17,749 bases of DNA from Methanobacterium sp. (lineage in GTDB: Archaea > Methanobacteriota > Methanobacteria > Methanobacteriales > Methanobacteriaceae): the NCBI GenBank assembly GCA_028682985.1, contig JAJRAE010000189.1, forward strand, positions 1-17,749, in the 5' to 3' direction. A program made the position numbers and the translations under genes. Shown piece after piece: positions 15,390 to 17,749 of this stretch; position 1 is the first letter of the stretch; every line of letters starts with the position of its first letter. The notes below the pieces were generated by a model that was given only the letters and a program-made list of their open reading frames with translations, ran no database searches and was not told where the DNA came from.

Positions 15390-16589
15390 ATGGAAGTAAC
15401 TGATGTAAGGGCAGATATTCCCTTTTTGGATGAAGTAATCTATTTAGACGCGGCCAGCACTACCCCCACACCCCAACCTGTAGTGGATGCTATGTGTGAA
15501 TATTATCAACATTTTAATTCCAACACTGGTCGAGGGGCCTATCGGACTGCTGTTAAAGCCACTTCTGAAATGGAAAAGGCCAGAGAAAAGATTGCAAAAT
15601 TAATCAACTGTGATGCTCAAGAGATAATTTTCACCAAGAATACCACTGAGGCAGTAAATCTAGTGGCAAATGGGTTAAAGTTTAATAAAGGACAATCAGT
15701 AGTAGTGCCCAATATTGAACACCACTCTAACTTTGTACCATGGTTAAATCTCCATAATAGGGGTGTTAAAACTAAAATAATTAAATCTGGATCCGATGGG
15801 GTTTTGGATGTATCAGATATTGAGGATGTTATAGATAAAAATACCAAACTAATTACCATCACACACGTGAGCAATTCAATTGGTTCTATTCAGCCGGTTG
15901 AAGAAATTGGTGAATTAACCAGGGAAAATAATATATTATATATGGTTGACGCTGCCCAGTCAGTGGGTCACATGTCCATTGATGTTAATAAAATTAACGC
16001 CGATTTTATAGCCTTCCCTGGACATAAAGGACTTTTAGGACCAGTGGGAACAGGGTTCTTGTATTGTAAAAAAGAAATTGCTGATGCACTGAGTCCGGTT
16101 AATCTGGGCGGTGGAACCGTTTCTGATGTAACAGAAGACCATTTTAAATTGGCTGATGTTCCAGCACGTTTTGAAGGAGGAACACAAAATATATCAGGAA
16201 TAATAGGGTTAGGGGCTGCTGTTGATTATATAAACAGAATTGGAATGGGGAAAATCGAGAAACATGGGAGAAAACTTACTAAAATCATGTATGATGGGAT
16301 CAGTGAAATTGAAAACAGCATTGTCTATGGTCATCCAGAACATATTTATGATATGGTGGGCTTCAATATTAATGGAGTGAACTGCCACGATGTGGCCAAA
16401 ATACTGGATGAACAGAAAACCATATGCGTACGCAGCGGTATGCACTGCGCTATACCGGCCATAAGACAGATTGGTGCCTTTGAATTTGGCGGAACTGTCC
16501 GAGCTTCCATCCACTACTATAACACTGAAGAGGAAATTAAAACTTTGATAGATACTTTAGATGAAATTTCTAGATTTCTAGGGAATTAA
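15390..16589 (+). CDS. Class V aminotransferase, cysteine desulfurase (SufS/CsdA-like)
   Basis: PLP enzyme of 399 residues that should take sulfur from cysteine as a persulfide for iron-sulfur clusters or thio-cofactors, releasing alanine. Visible residues: IYLDAASTTPTPQPV (17-31), TKNTTEAVNLV (82-92), EHHSN (110-114) with PLP-stacking His, MVDAAQSVGH (185-194), the PLP lysine Lys213 in GHKGLLGPVG, FEGGTQN (261-267), and the catalytic Cys353 in VRSGMHCA. The short loop around that Cys and the RSG.HCA pattern are those of the SufS-type (group II) enzymes. An upstream ATG at 15375 adds five residues, but GAGGT (15377-15381) inside that extension is spaced eight bases from the ATG at 15390, which I use. 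No SufBCD or IscU gene is nearby. A membrane microprotein gene starts 13 bases after the stop. Confidence 0.93.
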   Translation: MEVTDVRADIPFLDEVIYLDAASTTPTPQPVVDAMCEYYQHFNSNTGRGAYRTAVKATSEMEKAREKIAKLINCDAQEIIFTKNTTEAVNLVANGLKFNKGQSVVVPNIEHHSNFVPWLNLHNRGVKTKIIKSGSDGVLDVSDIEDVIDKNTKLITITHVSNSIGSIQPVEEIGELTRENNILYMVDAAQSVGHMSIDVNKINADFIAFPGHKGLLGPVGTGFLYCKKEIADALSPVNLGGGTVSDVTEDHFKLADVPARFEGGTQNISGIIGLGAAVDYINRIGMGKIEKHGRKLTKIMYDGISEIENSIVYGHPEHIYDMVGFNINGVNCHDVAKILDEQKTICVRSGMHCAIPAIRQIGAFEFGGTVRASIHYYNTEEEIKTLIDTLDEISRFLGN

Positions 16590-16602
16590 AGGGGATTGTA
16601 AT

Positions 16603-16686
16603 ATGGACAGAGCACAATGGATTGCTATATTTATAATACTTTTAATGGTATTCAGTTCAGTTGCAGCAATTATCGCTTATATATAA
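16603..16686 (+). CDS. 27-residue single-span membrane microprotein
   Basis: A small ORF with ATG, 27 codons and a TAA stop that is easily overlooked. It begins MDRAQWIA and continues as an uninterrupted hydrophobic stretch of Ile/Leu/Val/Phe/Ala/Ser from about residue 7 to the end (…IAYI), enough for one membrane helix. A charged, short N-terminus precedes the helix and there is no C-terminal tail. AAGGGGA lies eight bases before the ATG, one of the better ribosome binding sites in the window. It sits 13 bases after the desulfurase stop and 46 bases before ribH, so it would be translated from the same message. I do not recognise a family. It may be a subunit or anchor for a membrane complex. 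The encoded helix and the strong Shine-Dalgarno are the evidence; expression is unproven. Confidence 0.6.
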   Translation: MDRAQWIAIFIILLMVFSSVAAIIAYI

Positions 16687-16732
16687 TATTAATGAAAAAT
16701 TAGGTGTTTTTAATAAAATTGGAGGATCTAAT

Positions 16733-17137
16733 ATGGTTAAAATTGGAGCTGTTGTGGCGGAATTTAATTTCGATATTACACAGATGATGCTGGACCTGGC
16801 AAAAGAACATGCAAAATTTCTGGATTCTGAAATAACAGAAGTAATTACTGTACCTGGTGTGTTTGACATGCCACTGGCAATTAAAAAACTTCTCTTAAAG
16901 GATGATATAGATGCCGTTGTGACCCTGGGAGCAGTGATAGAAGGTTCCACTTCCCACGATGAGATAGTGGTACAACACGCATCCCGAAAGATAGCAGACC
17001 TGGCACTGGAATATGATAAACCGGTGTCCTTGGGCATCACAGGACCAGGCATGACCAGACTGGAAGCCCATCAGAGGGTTGATTACGCTAAAAGGGCTGT
17101 GGAAGCAGCTGTTAAAATGTGTAAACGACTGGAATAA
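16733..17137 (+). CDS. ribH: 6,7-dimethyl-8-ribityllumazine synthase
   Basis: Riboflavin pathway enzyme joining 5-amino-6-ribitylaminouracil and 3,4-dihydroxy-2-butanone 4-phosphate; it forms an icosahedral or pentameric shell. In methanogens the pathway also feeds F420 and FAD/FMN, and the uracil intermediate is shared. The 134 residues match the short archaeal form (bacterial forms are about 155). Landmarks: GAVVAEFNFDIT (5-16), PGVFDMPLAIKKL (41-53), TLGAVIEGSTSHDEIV (64-79) with the catalytic His75, and GITGPGMTRLEAHQR. GGAGGATC precedes the ATG at 16733; a frame extension to 16661 is open but overlaps the microprotein and has no better ribosome site. It is probably co-transcribed with the genes before it. 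Confidence 0.95.
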   Translation: MVKIGAVVAEFNFDITQMMLDLAKEHAKFLDSEITEVITVPGVFDMPLAIKKLLLKDDIDAVVTLGAVIEGSTSHDEIVVQHASRKIADLALEYDKPVSLGITGPGMTRLEAHQRVDYAKRAVEAAVKMCKRLE

Positions 17138-17164
17138 CTTATTAATTTTAACTATACTCAATTA

Positions 17165-17171
17165 TTTTTTT
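17165..17171 (+). terminator. Possible T7 terminator after ribH
   Basis: Seven T 28 bases past the ribH stop, with TTTTTT a little further on (17179-17184), just before the AGGAGA of the next gene. Weak by length; readthrough into the marker 11 gene is equally possible. Confidence 0.3.
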
Positions 17172-17196
17172 GTTTAAATTTTTTAGGAGAAACTTT

Positions 17197-17749
17197 ATGG
17201 AAATCTTAACTCCCCAGGATTTAAAAGACCAGTTCAAGGATCCCTGGATAGCACCATATAAAAAAGTCATTACCATGGTTGACGGAAACCAGGTGGAACT
17301 GGTGGAGTACCATCCCTGTGTCAGTGGTTCACAGTGGATGATTTATCAATATAAAAGGAGCAGTAACCTGGTTTTGGAGTCCAAAAGAGATGGAGATAAA
17401 CATACCTATCTTTTGAAGACCGGTAAAAGTGATATGACCCTTAAACCAAGTTTAAATGCTGCTGGTATTGAAGAGGTCCAGGTAGAGGGCGATGAAGTCC
17501 GAGTGGTGCATGCGGGTCTTGCTGGTGCTGGTGTAGGTGCTGCTATGTGCCGGGGAATGGCTCAAGGAGTTAAAAGAGTAGAATTATATGATGTTGGCGG
17601 TGGCTCCAAGGTAGGAAGAGCAGCAGTAGTCACACCGGTCATGGAAAAAGTAGTGCTGGGAATTGATGATACAGACACCCCGGAAGAGGGAGCAACCTGG
17701 ACACTGGCTAATAATACTGGTATGGAGCTAGATAAAATGGGATTCGAAT
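17197..17749 (+). CDS. Methanogenesis marker protein 11 (5' part, cut by window edge)
   Basis: Conserved methanogen protein of unknown molecular function; only the first 184 residues are present. AGGAGA lies six bases before the ATG. The N-terminal half (1-150) contains WIAPYKKVITMVDG, PCVSGSQWMIYQY and a glycine-rich LAGAGVGAAMCRGMAQGV. It is followed by LGIDDTDTPEEGATWTLAN (154-172). That GIDDTDTPEEG is the signature of the TiaS-like nucleotide-binding domain found at the start of archaeal tRNA-Ile2 agmatidine synthetase. In marker 11 it follows an N-terminal domain instead of beginning the protein, which is how I tell the two apart. It lies 59 bases after ribH on the same strand. Confidence 0.85.
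   Translation, partial: MEILTPQDLKDQFKDPWIAPYKKVITMVDGNQVELVEYHPCVSGSQWMIYQYKRSSNLVLESKRDGDKHTYLLKTGKSDMTLKPSLNAAGIEEVQVEGDEVRVVHAGLAGAGVGAAMCRGMAQGVKRVELYDVGGGSKVGRAAVVTPVMEKVVLGIDDTDTPEEGATWTLANNTGMELDKMGFE

Noticed and set aside
16661..16732. Upstream extension of ribH by 24 residues
   Set aside because: The extension overlaps the microprotein frame, lacks a good Shine-Dalgarno and does not match lumazine synthase N-termini; GGAGGATC fits the ATG at 16733.

Overview
The window is from a mesophilic-looking, A+T-rich methanogenic archaeon, most likely of the order Methanobacteriales (Methanobacterium-like). Evidence: an archaeal-type methionine adenosyltransferase, heterodisulfide reductase subunit HdrA, RadA, a multi-OB-fold RPA, an archaeal lumazine synthase, a ferredoxin-fused archaeoflavoprotein and the start of methanogenesis marker protein 11. 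Intergenic DNA shows TTTATATA-type TATA boxes with purine-rich BRE elements and T-run terminators. From memory, and not checked here, the gene order resembles the MTH1375-MTH1391 neighbourhood of Methanothermobacter thermautotrophicus, so most of the window is conserved core genome. I see no mobile element, CRISPR array, rRNA or tRNA.

Layout. Positions 1-2036 (minus strand): the 5' part of ileS, preceded by metK. Positions 2306-2993 (plus): a DUF192 protein and an unrecognised 94-residue acidic protein. Positions 3039-5689 (minus): an NTF2/SnoaL-like protein, a flavoprotein-ferredoxin of the MJ0208/DmrX type, and glyA. Positions 5992-11600 (minus): hdrA, radA and a 792-residue RPA. Positions 11948-15248 (plus): a MarR-type regulator followed closely by leuC-, leuD- and leuB-like genes. 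Positions 15390-17749 (plus): a class V cysteine desulfurase, a 27-residue single-membrane-span microprotein, ribH, and the 5' part of the marker 11 gene.

How the genes fit together. The central minus-strand block combines energy metabolism (HdrA), one-carbon metabolism (SHMT, and perhaps a dihydromethanopterin-reducing flavoprotein) and DNA recombination/repair (RadA, RPA). The isomerase/dehydrogenase trio belongs to the leucine / coenzyme B family of 2-oxoacid elongation enzymes. The small-subunit specificity loop and the dehydrogenase substrate loop point to leucine rather than coenzyme B. Methionine adenosyltransferase, cysteine desulfurase and lumazine synthase are housekeeping cofactor genes.

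The most interesting signals are regulatory. The 347-base gap between the divergent RPA and MarR genes holds two strong inverted repeats, each covering a likely TATA box and sharing the core ACTATT/AATAGT. This suggests one regulator acting on both an amino-acid operon and a single-strand DNA-binding protein. A perfect 8-5-8 inverted repeat lies in the metK promoter/leader. A tight cluster of GGTG/CACC elements lies at the hdrA promoter. The membrane microprotein between the desulfurase gene and ribH has a strong ribosome binding site and is easily missed.

Several genes (metK, the 94-residue protein, the NTF2-like protein, leuC, the cysteine desulfurase) have an upstream in-frame GTG or ATG that overlaps or precedes their own Shine-Dalgarno sequence. 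I used the downstream ATG as the start in each case.
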